This document shows positions 8,232 to 18,018 of a stretch of 64,000 bases of DNA, in pieces; positions within the stretch are counted from its first letter, which is position 1; each line of letters begins with the position of its first letter. Where the stretch lies: NCBI RefSeq assembly GCF_000427785.1, contig NZ_ATYR01000002.1, forward strand, positions 284,882 through 348,881. The letters run 5' to 3'. The notes below the pieces were generated by a model. That model did no database searches and was not told the DNA's origin. It worked only from the letters and a program-made list of their open reading frames with translations. The position numbers were made by a program, and so were the translations under genes. This DNA comes from Massilia alkalitolerans DSM 17462 (lineage in GTDB: Bacteria; Pseudomonadota; Gammaproteobacteria; Burkholderiales; Burkholderiaceae_D).

Positions 8232-11200
8232 ATGAATCAAAGCAATTCGCGTTATTACACTCTTCGACGCACGCGCTGCGCTGCGGCTGTCGCTGCCGTT
8301 GTATCGGCCCTGAGTACGCCAGGCGCATGGGCCCAGCAGGCGCCGGCGCCGGAACCTGCAGCGCAGCCAGAAAATGTCGTGGTGATCAGCGGCACTCGTC
8401 AATCCGTGATCTCGGCGATCGAGAACAAGAAGAACGCCTCCACCATCGTCGATTCCATCGTGGCGGAAGACATCGGCCAGTTCCCCGACAAGAACGTCGG
8501 CGAGGCGCTGTCGCGTATCACCGGCGTGCAGATCCAGAGCGACTTCGGAGAGGGCAACCAGGTGTCGATCCGCGGTGTCGCGCCAGAACTGAACCGGATC
8601 GAGATCAACGGCATGTCGGTGTTGTCGACCAGCGAGTCGCCGAACGGTGACCGCGCACCCGAACTTCGCGAACTTCCATCCGAACTGATCAAATCGATCG
8701 ACGTGTATAAGGGCGTGACCGCCGACCTGACCGAAGGCGGTCTCGGTGGCACGGTGAGCGTCAAGACCAACAAGCCGCTCGATTTCAAGAAATTCACGTT
8801 CGCCTCTACCGTCTCTGCCGAACGAAACAGCCTGCGCGGCGGTACCCAGCCGCGCGCCAGCCTGTTGATCGCGGACCGGATGTTGGACGGCAAACTGGGC
8901 CTGATGGCCAACATCGTGTATGACAAGGTGTTGACCAGGGCCGACCGCGTGCGTAACTCCGGTTGGAGCCTCCTGCGAGATTGGGATTTCTCCCCTGAAA
9001 AAACAGTGACCTCGCTCAATCCGGCCGCTGCCGCGATCGGCGCCAAAACCGGCTGCACGGCCTTGACCGGCGCCGAGCGGACCGATTGCGACCGCCAGTG
9101 GTTCGACTACAGCCCGACCAATCCGCGCCACAGCCTCCTGACCCGCGACCACAAACGCAAGAGCGCGGAACTCACTGCGCAATACCAGTTCACCAAGGAA
9201 CTGAGCGCATACGCCTCCTTGACCGATTCCGGGCAGGACTCGCGCCTCGTTGATCGGACCGTGATCCAGAGCTTCAACGTTAATGTACTGGCATCCCCGA
9301 ATCGACTGCCAACCTACAATGCGGCAGGCGTACCCAGCGGCGGCAGCTGTACCGCAGCGCCGACCACCTCCCAGCCGGCCGGCGTCGTGGTGACGGACCA
9401 TCGCGTATCCGAGTACGTCGTTGGCAACTGCCTGGCAGTGTCGGGCAGGGGCGGCGCGAATGCCCTCCGCTCGGAACTGCGCGACTTCGGGCAGGAATCC
9501 AAACAGCAATACCGTACCGCCGGCTTCAATTACCGCAAGGGCCGGCTCGACGTGGAAGGCCAGGTGGTCCGTTCCAAAGCCAAGTACGAGAACGACACCA
9601 ATTTCATCGGCATGACGATAAATGCCCCCGGGCTGAAGGTCTCGCTCGACGAAAACGGCCTGCCGCGCTTCATCGACCCGTCGACGGCAGTCAGCCTCTC
9701 CAACCCGACCGCCTTCACCAGCGCGTCGTACAACTACACCCCTGTGGAACAAGAGAGTTTCGAGGACCAGCTCAAGCTCGACCTGCGTTACCGCACTGGC
9801 CTGCCGTTCATTCACAAGGTTTCGGTTGGCTTCCAGGGACGCAAGAACGGCTCGCTGCGGTTTACCGAAGGCGGCGGCGTGGTCGATCCCGGCAGCGACC
9901 TGAGCAGCACAGATGACGACGTGACCCTCCTCACCTCGCAGGTGCGGCAGAGCTTTACCTACGACCCCTTGAATACCAGCCGGCCCATCCGTGGCCCGCA
10001 AGAGCAACCCTATACCGAGTCGACCTATCGCGAAAGCTATGTGTCTGCTGAACAGATGCGTCAGATGGCCGAAGCGATTCTTCGCGCGGGACCAAACTTC
10101 AAACCCGGTGACCTGAGCGGTTTCCCTGCCAACTGGCCTACGCCGGACCTTGCCGCGGCAGCGCCGTTCTTCGACAGCACTTACCTGAACCGCGATCGGG
10201 TGCGCCAGGCGCTGGGCAGCGACGGCAAGCTGTATGCGCAGGCGCCGAGCTATAACGTCCGCGAACGTATCCGCTCCGGCTACCTGCGCCTGGACTTCGA
10301 CCAGGAGGTGCTCGGCTACACGGTAGAGGGCAATTTTGGCATGCGCTATTCGGGTACCAAGACCACTGCTGCAGGCCGCCAGCGCCTGCAGCAGCGCTTC
10401 GAGAATTCGCCGGGCAGTTCTTCCGGGACTAACGTGACCATCAGCGATACCGTCGTTGAACGCGAGACCAAGTACGACGACTGGCTGCCGAGTTTCAACG
10501 CTGCCACCTGGGTGATGCCGGATGCGATGGTGGTGCGCGTGGGGCTGGCAAAGGTCATGGCGCGACCGAATCTTGAACACCTTAACCCCAAGTTCAATTG
10601 CGTGATCAATGGCGGTGCCGTCCAGTTCGGTGGCGACGGCTTTGACAACTGCTCCGCTGGCAACCCTAACCTGAAACCCTACCGCGCCACCAACAAGGAC
10701 CTGTCGCTCGAATGGTATCCGAACCGCGGCAGTCAGATGAGCCTTGCTTACTTCCGCAAGGACATCAATACCGGGATCATTAACGGAGTCGTCGAGCGCC
10801 GCGATCTGTTCGGCGATGGACGTCTCTTCGACGTGACCGCGCCCGTCAATTATGAAGGCGCGACGACAGAAGGGTTTGAAATCGCGGGCCGCACGGCGCT
10901 GACCTTCCTGCCGGGCTTCCTGTCCGGGTTCGGTGTCGACGTCAACTACACGCGCATGCGCTATGACTATGCCCCCGGCGACGAGCTCGTCAACCCGCTG
11001 GACGGCACGGAACTGCCCTTCCCTGGCATGTCGAAGAATTCGTACAATCTGGGTCTGTGGTACGACCAGGGTCCGATCAATGCCCGCGTGGCGTACAACG
11101 CCCGGGATGGCTACTACTCGGGATCGATTTCGGGCAATACGCCGGTGTTCTTCGAAAAGACCGGTTTCCTCGACGCCAAGATTCAGTACCGCCTCAGCAA

Positions 11201-11336
11201 GCAGCTCACCTTCTCCGTGGAAGCGAAGAACCTGACTGACGAACGCACGCTGAGCACGGCTGGTAATGCGTCCTTGCCGATCGACTATAGCTGGTCCGGT
11301 CGTCGCTATTACGTGAGCCTCCGCTACAAATACTGA
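8232..11336 (+). CDS. TonB-dependent outer-membrane receptor (large oligosaccharide type)
   Basis: A 1034-residue receptor that would import pectin-derived oligosaccharides using TonB energy. I prefer the ATG at 8232 over the in-frame ATG at 8208 because GGAG sits 8 bp before it. A signal peptide ends at A-W-A-Q near residue 35, followed by an Ala/Pro linker and a TonB-box-like V-V-V-I-S-G. The plug domain (about 55-190) has the F-P-D-K-N-V-G-E-A-L-S-R motif typical of the Caulobacter/Xanthomonas-type receptors. The rest is a 22-strand barrel ending in aromatic L-R-Y-K-Y. It sits in the middle of the rhamnogalacturonan genes, which suggests the substrate. No cognate SusD-like lipoprotein is present, as expected outside Bacteroidetes. 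Confidence 0.93.
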   Translation: MNQSNSRYYTLRRTRCAAAVAAVVSALSTPGAWAQQAPAPEPAAQPENVVVISGTRQSVISAIENKKNASTIVDSIVAEDIGQFPDKNVGEALSRITGVQIQSDFGEGNQVSIRGVAPELNRIEINGMSVLSTSESPNGDRAPELRELPSELIKSIDVYKGVTADLTEGGLGGTVSVKTNKPLDFKKFTFASTVSAERNSLRGGTQPRASLLIADRMLDGKLGLMANIVYDKVLTRADRVRNSGWSLLRDWDFSPEKTVTSLNPAAAAIGAKTGCTALTGAERTDCDRQWFDYSPTNPRHSLLTRDHKRKSAELTAQYQFTKELSAYASLTDSGQDSRLVDRTVIQSFNVNVLASPNRLPTYNAAGVPSGGSCTAAPTTSQPAGVVVTDHRVSEYVVGNCLAVSGRGGANALRSELRDFGQESKQQYRTAGFNYRKGRLDVEGQVVRSKAKYENDTNFIGMTINAPGLKVSLDENGLPRFIDPSTAVSLSNPTAFTSASYNYTPVEQESFEDQLKLDLRYRTGLPFIHKVSVGFQGRKNGSLRFTEGGGVVDPGSDLSSTDDDVTLLTSQVRQSFTYDPLNTSRPIRGPQEQPYTESTYRESYVSAEQMRQMAEAILRAGPNFKPGDLSGFPANWPTPDLAAAAPFFDSTYLNRDRVRQALGSDGKLYAQAPSYNVRERIRSGYLRLDFDQEVLGYTVEGNFGMRYSGTKTTAAGRQRLQQRFENSPGSSSGTNVTISDTVVERETKYDDWLPSFNAATWVMPDAMVVRVGLAKVMARPNLEHLNPKFNCVINGGAVQFGGDGFDNCSAGNPNLKPYRATNKDLSLEWYPNRGSQMSLAYFRKDINTGIINGVVERRDLFGDGRLFDVTAPVNYEGATTEGFEIAGRTALTFLPGFLSGFGVDVNYTRMRYDYAPGDELVNPLDGTELPFPGMSKNSYNLGLWYDQGPINARVAYNARDGYYSGSISGNTPVFFEKTGFLDAKIQYRLSKQLTFSVEAKNLTDERTLSTAGNASLPIDYSWSGRRYYVSLRYKY

Positions 11337-11511
11337 CCTTTTCGATCTGGGATATCGCCTCCGCTTGTTGTCGATTTAGGGAAACGCAGAGGCGATACGG
11401 ATCTGCAGCATTTGATGTGCGGATCCGATTTATGGCCACGGCCGCGCTGCGGCGCGGCCACGGCACGCCCCGTTTCTGTCGACCATGGTGTTGTCTCCTC
11501 CATGGATCTTT

Positions 11512-11545
11512 GCCGAGGGTACAAGGGGTACCCTCGGCTTTTTTT
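11512..11545 (+). terminator. Rho-independent terminator
   Basis: A perfect 11-bp stem (11512-11522 with 11528-11538, sequence GCCGAGGGTAC and its complement) with a 5-nt loop is followed immediately by seven T. It lies about 175 bp downstream of the TonB receptor gene and is the clearest intrinsic terminator in the window. It should end the receptor transcript before the GH105 gene. Confidence 0.9.
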
Positions 11546-11587
11546 GCACGTTATGACACCGCTCAATCTTCCCCAGCAGCGTTCCTG

Positions 11588-11770
11588 ATGAGCATGCAAT
11601 CTCGAAAGCGAGCACGGCAATCTGTCGACTCGGACCCCATCGCCTACTTGTGCCGCCCAGCTCCGTCCCGGTTGCTCGTCAAGGTGATCGACATCAGCAA
11701 TGCCGGTCTTTCCTTCAGCCATGCCCACCCGACTTGGCTTGACCGGTGCTTTATTCCCCCAGTTACATAG
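11588..11770 (+). CDS. Short PilZ-like fragment (doubtful)
   Basis: A 60-codon frame starting at ATG 11588, just after the terminator. Its middle reads V-K-V-I-D-I-S-N-A-G-L-S-F, which resembles the D/N-x-S-x-x-G strand of PilZ c-di-GMP-binding domains. The Arg-rich start (S-R-K-R-A-R) could stand for the R-x-x-x-R part. The rest of a PilZ domain (about 100 residues) is missing and there is no ribosome binding site, so this may be a gene remnant or chance. Confidence 0.25.
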   Translation: MSMQSRKRARQSVDSDPIAYLCRPAPSRLLVKVIDISNAGLSFSHAHPTWLDRCFIPPVT

Positions 11771-11809
11771 CAGGCACATGGTTAAAGCTAGAAAAAGGAG
11801 AACCTTCCT

Positions 11810-13891
11810 ATGAACATCACTGCGCTCGCATTTCGAGCGAATTTCATCATGGCTGCCACCTTACTCAGTATTGTTGCAGGTGAGGCGCAAGACGCCAATG
11901 CCGCGCCAACACCGGCCGCCAGTACAGTGCACATTCCCTACGCGCCGGCCGAGGCGCTCAGACTCGCGGAACGGGTCGCGGACCATCAATTGCAGCGATA
12001 CGCCGATGGCCGTGCAAAAGCTGGCTTGCCTATGGAATCGTTCAAGGAGACCGGTTGGGTCCAGGGCGCATTCTTCGTGGGCTTGCGCGAGCTCGCCGAT
12101 CGTTCGAATAACCCGAAATACAAGGCAGCGATTCTGGCGCGGGGCCAGTTCAATCAGTGGAAACTGGCATCCCGCCCATATCATGCGGACGATCACGTCA
12201 TCGGCCAAGCCTATCTTTGGGCGGCAAGCAATGGTGCAGGAATGGAGGCCATCGCACCACTGCGGGCGCGTTTTGACCAGATCCTTGCGGCCCCGCCGGT
12301 AGGCGTCGGACTTCAGCACGGTGAGCGTGGCGACCCGACGATCGCCGATTGCAGGAAACGGTGGTGCTGGTCCGACGCCCTGTTCATGGCGCCACCGGCC
12401 TGGGTCGAGCTTTCCAGGCTGACTGGTGATCAGCGCTACGCGGAGTACGCCAAGCGTGAGTTCCTCGCTGTTACGGCCTATCTGTACGATCAAAACGAAC
12501 AGCTGTTCTACCGCGACTCGCGCTTTTTCGATCGGCGTGGACCGAATGGCGAAAAAGTATTTTGGAGCCGTGGCAACGGGTGGGTTCTGGCGGGCCTTGC
12601 GCGCCTCATACCCATGCTTCCAGCCAACGATCCGGCCCGCCAGCGGATGGAGACCATCTTCAGACAGATGTCGGCCAGGCTCGTCACGCTGCAGAAAGCG
12701 GACGGATACTGGTCCCCGTCATTGCTGGCCGATCCCGCAAGCACGCGTCCGGAGACCAGCGGCACCGGGTTTTTCACCTACGCACTTGCCTGGGGCATCA
12801 AGGCCCGCCTGCTCGATCGAGCGACGTTTGAGCCGTCGGTACGCAAAGGGTGGGCTGCCCTTGTCCGTGCGGTCCATCCGAACGGTCTTCTTGGCTATGT
12901 CCAGCCGGTGGGGGACCGGCCGGACAACGTCAGCTATGGCGAAACGCAGTTTTATGGTGGAGGCGCCTTCCTGCTGGCGGCATCGGCAGTCGCCGATCTG
13001 AAGCTCTCACCCGGCAAAGACCCGACCGTTCACGCCCCGCCGTACCCGCAAATGGTGTTGAACGTCCGCACGGAAGGGAAAAATTATGCGCTCAAAAGCC
13101 GTTACACGCTTCCACCGGATCACACCATCGGTGACGACCTGATCGCGTTTGAAGGACTGGGATGGGAGTCTGACCTTGCCGCCTACAGGCTATATCTCGA
13201 TGAGCGCATGGCGGTCGACATTTTTGGGAAGAAGACGCCTGACAACATGTTGCACACCGTAGGCGTAGGCGGCGACAGCTACTACGCGATGGCGCCTTGG
13301 GGTATGGACATCTTCAAGGTAGGCACAAGCGTAGGGATTGGCGGAATAGGCCGCCTGCGCGACGGCAAGGTCGTCTCGCTCGGCAAGTCCACCATCAGTG
13401 TCTTGCTGGATAACACCGATGCCCGGTCGGCGTCGGCCGAGGTGCATAACGCCGGCCTCGACGAAGGCAAGACTGATCTGTCGACACGCTTGTCGATCCG
13501 CTCGGGTTCGGCGTTGACGCGTGTCTCGGCGCGGGCGGGCGCGCCAGGCGGCGACCCATTTGTCACCGGAATGGTCGTCCACCCTGGCACCACAGTCGTC
13601 GCCGACGGTGCCGATCAGAGCGGTTGGGCTTATTTCGCTACCTGGGGACGGCAAAGCCTGGCAAAGGATGAGCTCGGCATCGCCGTTTTCTACCGCCCGG
13701 ACAGCGTGACGAGCGCGCCGGCAAACGACGGTAACACCCTGTTTGTCGCGTTCAAGGATGCGGCCGCGATTGACTACGCATTCGGTATCGCATGGACCCA
13801 GGACCTTCAAGGCATCAGGTCGCTTCCCGAGTTCCGCACCTGGCTTGACAAACGGCGTGCTGAACTCACGCGCAAACAAGGAAATCAATGA
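11810..13891 (+). CDS. GH105 unsaturated rhamnogalacturonyl hydrolase fused to DUF4861
   Basis: A 693-residue secreted protein. The ATG at 11810 follows AAGGAG, and a signal peptide covers roughly the first 30 residues. Residues about 45-400 are a GH105 (alpha/alpha)6 barrel. D128 (in H-A-D-D-H-V-I-G-Q) and D189 (in C-W-S-D-A-L-F) match the catalytic aspartates of YteR-type enzymes, which hydrate and release the unsaturated uronic acid left by RG lyases. Residues about 405-685 match DUF4861, with W-E-S-D-L-A-A-Y-R and an I-F-G-K-K segment. It would act directly after the PL11 lyase. Its stop overlaps the ATG of the DUF2264 gene by 4 bp, so the two are translationally coupled. Confidence 0.9.
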   Translation: MNITALAFRANFIMAATLLSIVAGEAQDANAAPTPAASTVHIPYAPAEALRLAERVADHQLQRYADGRAKAGLPMESFKETGWVQGAFFVGLRELADRSNNPKYKAAILARGQFNQWKLASRPYHADDHVIGQAYLWAASNGAGMEAIAPLRARFDQILAAPPVGVGLQHGERGDPTIADCRKRWCWSDALFMAPPAWVELSRLTGDQRYAEYAKREFLAVTAYLYDQNEQLFYRDSRFFDRRGPNGEKVFWSRGNGWVLAGLARLIPMLPANDPARQRMETIFRQMSARLVTLQKADGYWSPSLLADPASTRPETSGTGFFTYALAWGIKARLLDRATFEPSVRKGWAALVRAVHPNGLLGYVQPVGDRPDNVSYGETQFYGGGAFLLAASAVADLKLSPGKDPTVHAPPYPQMVLNVRTEGKNYALKSRYTLPPDHTIGDDLIAFEGLGWESDLAAYRLYLDERMAVDIFGKKTPDNMLHTVGVGGDSYYAMAPWGMDIFKVGTSVGIGGIGRLRDGKVVSLGKSTISVLLDNTDARSASAEVHNAGLDEGKTDLSTRLSIRSGSALTRVSARAGAPGGDPFVTGMVVHPGTTVVADGADQSGWAYFATWGRQSLAKDELGIAVFYRPDSVTSAPANDGNTLFVAFKDAAAIDYAFGIAWTQDLQGIRSLPEFRTWLDKRRAELTRKQGNQ

Positions 13892-15162
13892 ATACTTCAC
13901 GACGCAGTTTCTTGCACGTCTCGGCAGCGACAGGCCTTGCATTCGCCATGCCGACGGCCGGCGCGGCAGGACCAGGCCGCGCACTTACCGGAACACGCGA
14001 TTACTGGCTGAAGATCGCCGACAAATTGGGCCGTCCGGTGCTCGAGAACCTGTCAAGGGGAACGCTGAAGGCCAGCATGCCGGTCGAACAGCAAGCCGGC
14101 AAGGGCCGTGAGAATTTCTCTCACCTGGAAGCGTTCGGCCGGCTGTTGAGCGGCATCGCTCCCTGGCTGGAGCTGACCGGGGCAAGTGGCAACGAGAAGA
14201 CGTTGCAGGCCCTCTATATTGGATGGGCCCGGGCATCACTCGAGCGCGCCACCAATCCTGCTTCGCCTGACTTCATGAACTTCAACCGCCAGCGCCAGCC
14301 ATTGGTGGATGCCTCGTATGTGGCACTTGCGATGTTGCGCGCGCCGCGGGCATTGTGGGAGCCCCTGTCCAGCGAGGAGAAAGGCCACGTGATCGCGGCG
14401 CTTGAATCCACGCGCAAACTCGCCAATCCGATCCGGAATAACTGGGTCATGTTTGCCGCGACGATCGAATGCTTCCTGATGATGGCCGGACGTTCCACGG
14501 AGTTCAAACGCTTCGAAAACAATATTCAGGTCATGCTCAATTGGTACGTTGGAGACGGCACGTATGGCGACGGGAAGAGCTATCACGCGGACTACTACAA
14601 CGGCTACGTCATTCAGCCGATGCTGGTCGATTGCCTCGAATATCTGCAACAACGCGACCGCCGCTTCGTACCCGCATATGAAAAGGTACTGGCCCGCTCG
14701 ATCCGCCACGCGGCCATCCAAGAACGCATGATAGCGCCTGACGGCAGCTTTCCTCCCCTGGGGCGTTCCCTTCCCTATCGTTGCGGTGCGTTTCAGACGC
14801 TGGCGCAAATGGCGCTCATGGACAGGCTGCCCAAGCCGCTGCAAGCTGCTCAAGTCCGCGAAGCCCTGGGCGCCGTCATTGGCCGCACGATGGAGCCGGC
14901 GGGCACCTTCGATTCCAATGGCTGGCTGCGCATCGGCCTGGCGGGCCACCAGCCCAGGCTCGGCGAAGAATACGTGTCCACCGGGAGCCTTTACATCGCT
15001 GCGAACGCACTACTACCGCTCGGACTTCCGCCGGCTCACGGCTTCTGGAGCGCTCCTCCCGTCCCCTGGACGGCGCAGCAAGTATGGGGGGGTGCCGATG
15101 TGGCAAAGGACGCAGCATTGCGCGACGAGCACGAGATCACACTGCCAGTTTTACAGCGCTAG
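13888..15162 (+). CDS. DUF2264 family protein, Tat-type signal
   Basis: A 424-residue protein of the DUF2264 family, which is predicted to fold as an (alpha/alpha)6 barrel and is common in pectin and arabinogalactan loci. As far as I recall, some members have been assigned beta-glucuronidase activity (GH154), so glucuronic-acid removal is a reasonable guess but not shown here. The N-terminus carries R-R-S-F-L followed by a hydrophobic stretch, which suggests Tat export. Conserved-looking acidic and aromatic patches include N-N-W-V-M-F near 180 and Y-G-D-G-K-S-Y-H-A-D-Y near 225. The ATG overlaps the previous stop (ATGA), placing it in one operon with the GH105-DUF4861 gene. Confidence 0.85.
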   Translation: MNTSRRSFLHVSAATGLAFAMPTAGAAGPGRALTGTRDYWLKIADKLGRPVLENLSRGTLKASMPVEQQAGKGRENFSHLEAFGRLLSGIAPWLELTGASGNEKTLQALYIGWARASLERATNPASPDFMNFNRQRQPLVDASYVALAMLRAPRALWEPLSSEEKGHVIAALESTRKLANPIRNNWVMFAATIECFLMMAGRSTEFKRFENNIQVMLNWYVGDGTYGDGKSYHADYYNGYVIQPMLVDCLEYLQQRDRRFVPAYEKVLARSIRHAAIQERMIAPDGSFPPLGRSLPYRCGAFQTLAQMALMDRLPKPLQAAQVREALGAVIGRTMEPAGTFDSNGWLRIGLAGHQPRLGEEYVSTGSLYIAANALLPLGLPPAHGFWSAPPVPWTAQQVWGGADVAKDAALRDEHEITLPVLQR

Positions 15163-15249
15163 CTGTGCAGGATTTGCCTTCATGCTGCTCGACACGCTTC
15201 GAATTCGCCCTCAGGACACCACCGCTGTTACTACATACGTGCTTGCGCC

Positions 15250-16530
15250 ATGCCGATCACTTTAAACCGACGCACTTTCATCCTGTCCATCATCTCTACC
15301 TGTACCGCTTGCGGCCTTATCCCTCGCACGCGCGAGCAGCAGCCTGCGGTGCTGGGTGTAATCGAGTACGGACAGTCCAATTCGGAAGGTCAGGCCGTAG
15401 ATCGCGCTGCGCTACTGCGAACGGATTATCCGCGGCAGTTGCGCATGCCTCGCACTGCGGCTAACAACATCTGGCTGGGCATGGCCACCACCGGCGGACG
15501 ATCGCTCGAGCTTGCACCCGATGGAATCACAGGCCTGGCACCCCTGCACGGCGCCATGGGAAGCAGCTCGCATGGTTCGACTGCTGGCGAAAGCATGGTG
15601 CTACGTCTGGTCGACGATGGGGGGCGGGCGGCGGACCTGCCTTTTTCGGAGGTCGTGCTGTTTAACGTCGCTGAAGGCGGACAGAAAATCCGGAACCTTG
15701 GACTGAACGCGGCGCCGAAGTATCATGGCTTTCGCAACCTGCAACGGGCCACGACAGCTGTGCATGCGGCGCTCAAGCGTGAGGGCAAGGGCTACGTTGT
15801 CAAGGCGATCCTGACCGCACAAGGCGAGAGTGATGCCGGAGAGGGACGCCTTGGGGCCTTGCAGGAACAGGTGCGTGCCGAGATCGAGTCATCCGTGCAA
15901 GCGATAACCGGGCAGCGCGATCCTGTGTGGATGTTGTCGGTACAGCCGTCGAGCTTCCAGGAGAGTTCGGAAGGCGTGCGTTCCATTCTCGACGAGCATG
16001 TACGTACCATTGAACATGGGGGCGCGTTCTTCTGCCTTGGACCCAGCTACAACTTTCCTTTTGCGCGCGACTATCTGCACCATTCAAGCCAAGGCCATGA
16101 CATGCGCGGCGAGTTGTACGCAGTAGCCTTTCAGGCCTTGCTGCGCCAGGGGCGCTGGGACGTACTGCGTGCGACAGCGGCCCGACGGATGCATTCGAAC
16201 CGGATCGCAATCACATTGAGCGAAGCGGCGCAGGTGGAACATCTGACGGACCTTGCCGCGCCGGACAATCTCGGCATCGCGCTGAGGGGTGGCGAAATCG
16301 ACACCGTCGATCTCGCTGGCGACCAGCTGCTCATCACGACAAGGGGCGCGGCCTCTGCGGTGACAGCGGTGCACATCGGACTCTCCGGACATCGTGACCG
16401 ACGCGGGGCAGCAAGCGTCCCACGTACGAGTATTCGCTCCGTGGCATCCTATGGAAAGTATCGGAACGGCACCGCCATTCGCAAATGGCTGTGCCATCAG
16501 TCGCTCCCGATGGAGGGTCATGCCGGTTAG
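15250..16530 (+). CDS. SGNH-type carbohydrate acetylesterase-like lipoprotein
   Basis: A 426-residue protein that would remove acetyl groups from pectic sugars. The N-terminus has R-R-T-F, a hydrophobic core and a Cys-containing lipobox-like region (near residues 18-21). Block I reads G-Q-S-N-S with S43 as the likely nucleophile. Block III reads Q-G-E-S-D, and block V is D274-Y-L-H277 as the Asp-His pair. This is the sialate O-acetylesterase / SASA pattern. The last 60 residues read sensibly in frame, so I see no frameshift. It follows the DUF2264 gene by 87 bp on the same strand and has no clear ribosome binding site. Its stop faces the convergent glucarate dehydratase gene. Confidence 0.8.
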   Translation: MPITLNRRTFILSIISTCTACGLIPRTREQQPAVLGVIEYGQSNSEGQAVDRAALLRTDYPRQLRMPRTAANNIWLGMATTGGRSLELAPDGITGLAPLHGAMGSSSHGSTAGESMVLRLVDDGGRAADLPFSEVVLFNVAEGGQKIRNLGLNAAPKYHGFRNLQRATTAVHAALKREGKGYVVKAILTAQGESDAGEGRLGALQEQVRAEIESSVQAITGQRDPVWMLSVQPSSFQESSEGVRSILDEHVRTIEHGGAFFCLGPSYNFPFARDYLHHSSQGHDMRGELYAVAFQALLRQGRWDVLRATAARRMHSNRIAITLSEAAQVEHLTDLAAPDNLGIALRGGEIDTVDLAGDQLLITTRGAASAVTAVHIGLSGHRDRRGAASVPRTSIRSVASYGKYRNGTAIRKWLCHQSLPMEGHAG

Positions 16531-16649
16531 CGCCCCTCGCCAATGCCAAGTTTCCATGGTGAGGGTGGATGGCAAGTCGGCACTGAACCTGGAGCGCGAA
16601 TGGATCCCATTCGCGCCACGAGCCGCTTGGCTCAACGCCTGGTTGACAC

Positions 16650-17990
16650 TCAACGCACCATGCACGGCCGCTTGCTATCGAACTTCCAGTTCGGGATCAG
16701 GAACTGCATCGCCACCGCATCGTCGCGCGCGCCCAGGCCCATGTTTTTATACGCCTGGTGCGCCGCTTCCAATGCATCGACATCGAGCTCGATGCCTAGG
16801 CCCGGCCGCGCCGGCACCTTCACCTGGCCGCCCTCGATCGTCAACGGCTCCCTGGTCAGGCGCTGGCCGTCCTGCCAGATCCAGTGGGTGTCGATTGCGG
16901 TGATTCTACCCGGCGCGGCGGCGCCGACGTGGGTGAACATGGCCAGCGAGATGTCGAAGTGGTTGTTCGAGTGCGAGCCCCAGGTCAGGCCGAACATGTC
17001 GCACAGCTGGGCCACGCGCACCGAACCCTGCATGCTCCAGAAGTGCGGGTCGGCCAGCGGGATGTCGACCGACTGCAGCTGGATCGAATGCGCCATCTGG
17101 CGCCAGTCGGTGGCGATCATGTTGGTGGCGGTGAGCAGGCCGGTGGCGCGGCGGAACTCGGCCATCACTTCGCGGCCCGAGAAGCCGTTCTCGGCGCCGC
17201 AGGGGTCTTCGGCATAGGCCAGCACGCCGTGCTTGTCGCGGCAGAGGCGCACCGCTTCCGCCAGTGACCAGGCGCCGTTCGGGTCGAGCGTGACGCGCGC
17301 CTCGGGAAAGCGCTCGTGCAGGGCAATCACAGCTTCCATTTCCTCGTCGCCCGACAGCACCCCGCCCTTGAGCTTGAAGTCCTGGAAGCCATAGCGCGCC
17401 TGCGCGGCTTCGGCCAGGGCCACCACCGCTTCAGGAGTCATCGCCTCCTCGTTGCGCAGCCTGAACCAGGCGTCGCCCACATCCGTTTCGGCGCGGTACG
17501 GCAGCCGGGTGCGCCCGCGGTCGCCGATGTAGAACAGGTAACCCAGCATCGGCACCGCGGCGCGCTGCTGGCCCTCGCCCAGCAGGGCCGCCACCGGCAC
17601 GTTCATGAACTGGCCGAGCAGGTCGAGGAAGGCGGATTCGACCGCGGTGACCGCGTGGATGGTGGTGCGCAGATCGAAAGTCTGCAGGCCGCGTCCGCCG
17701 GCGTCGCGATTGGCGAAGCTGGTCCGGATGGCGTTCAGTACCGCGTTGTATTCGCCCAGCGACTTGCCGAGGACGAGCGGGCGCGCGTCTTCCAGGGTCT
17801 GGCGGATCGACTCGCCGCCCGGCACTTCGCCGAGACCCATGTTGCCGGCGCTGTCCGTCAGCACCACGACGTTGCGGGTGAACCAGGGGCCGTGGGCACC
17901 GCTCAGGTTCATGAGCATGCTGTCCAGGCCGGCGACGGGGACGACCCGCATCGCGGTGATGACGGGGGCGCCTGAGACGGGGGTATTCAT
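16650..17990 (-). CDS. gudD: Glucarate dehydratase (enolase superfamily)
   Basis: A 446-residue cytoplasmic enzyme, the same length as E. coli GudD, converting D-glucarate (or related aldarates) to 5-keto-4-deoxyglucarate. I start at ATG 17990, which has GGAG upstream; an in-frame TTG lies seven codons earlier. Catalytic residues are visible in order: the K-L-K pair, D in [10 protein letters not shown] in Y-A-E-D-P, N in [10 protein letters not shown] in S-H-S-N-N-H, and D in A-I-D-T-H-W. It lies 28 bp downstream of the beta-glucuronidase gene on the same strand. The operon would thus take glucuronic acid through oxidation to glucarate, although no uronate dehydrogenase is in the window. Confidence 0.92.
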   Translation of the reverse strand: MNTPVSGAPVITAMRVVPVAGLDSMLMNLSGAHGPWFTRNVVVLTDSAGNMGLGEVPGGESIRQTLEDARPLVLGKSLGEYNAVLNAIRTSFANRDAGGRGLQTFDLRTTIHAVTAVESAFLDLLGQFMNVPVAALLGEGQQRAAVPMLGYLFYIGDRGRTRLPYRAETDVGDAWFRLRNEEAMTPEAVVALAEAAQARYGFQDFKLKGGVLSGDEEMEAVIALHERFPEARVTLDPNGAWSLAEAVRLCRDKHGVLAYAEDPCGAENGFSGREVMAEFRRATGLLTATNMIATDWRQMAHSIQLQSVDIPLADPHFWSMQGSVRVAQLCDMFGLTWGSHSNNHFDISLAMFTHVGAAAPGRITAIDTHWIWQDGQRLTREPLTIEGGQVKVPARPGLGIELDVDALEAAHQAYKNMGLGARDDAVAMQFLIPNWKFDSKRPCMVR

Positions 17991-18018
17991 CGATGACTCC
18001 AAAGAATTCAAATGTTAT

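Noticed and set aside
16376-16650. Possible frameshift near the end of the SGNH esterase gene
   Set aside because: The other frame stays open, but the annotated frame reads sensibly to its stop (I-R-S-V-A-S-Y-G-K, W-L-C-H-Q), so no shift is needed.
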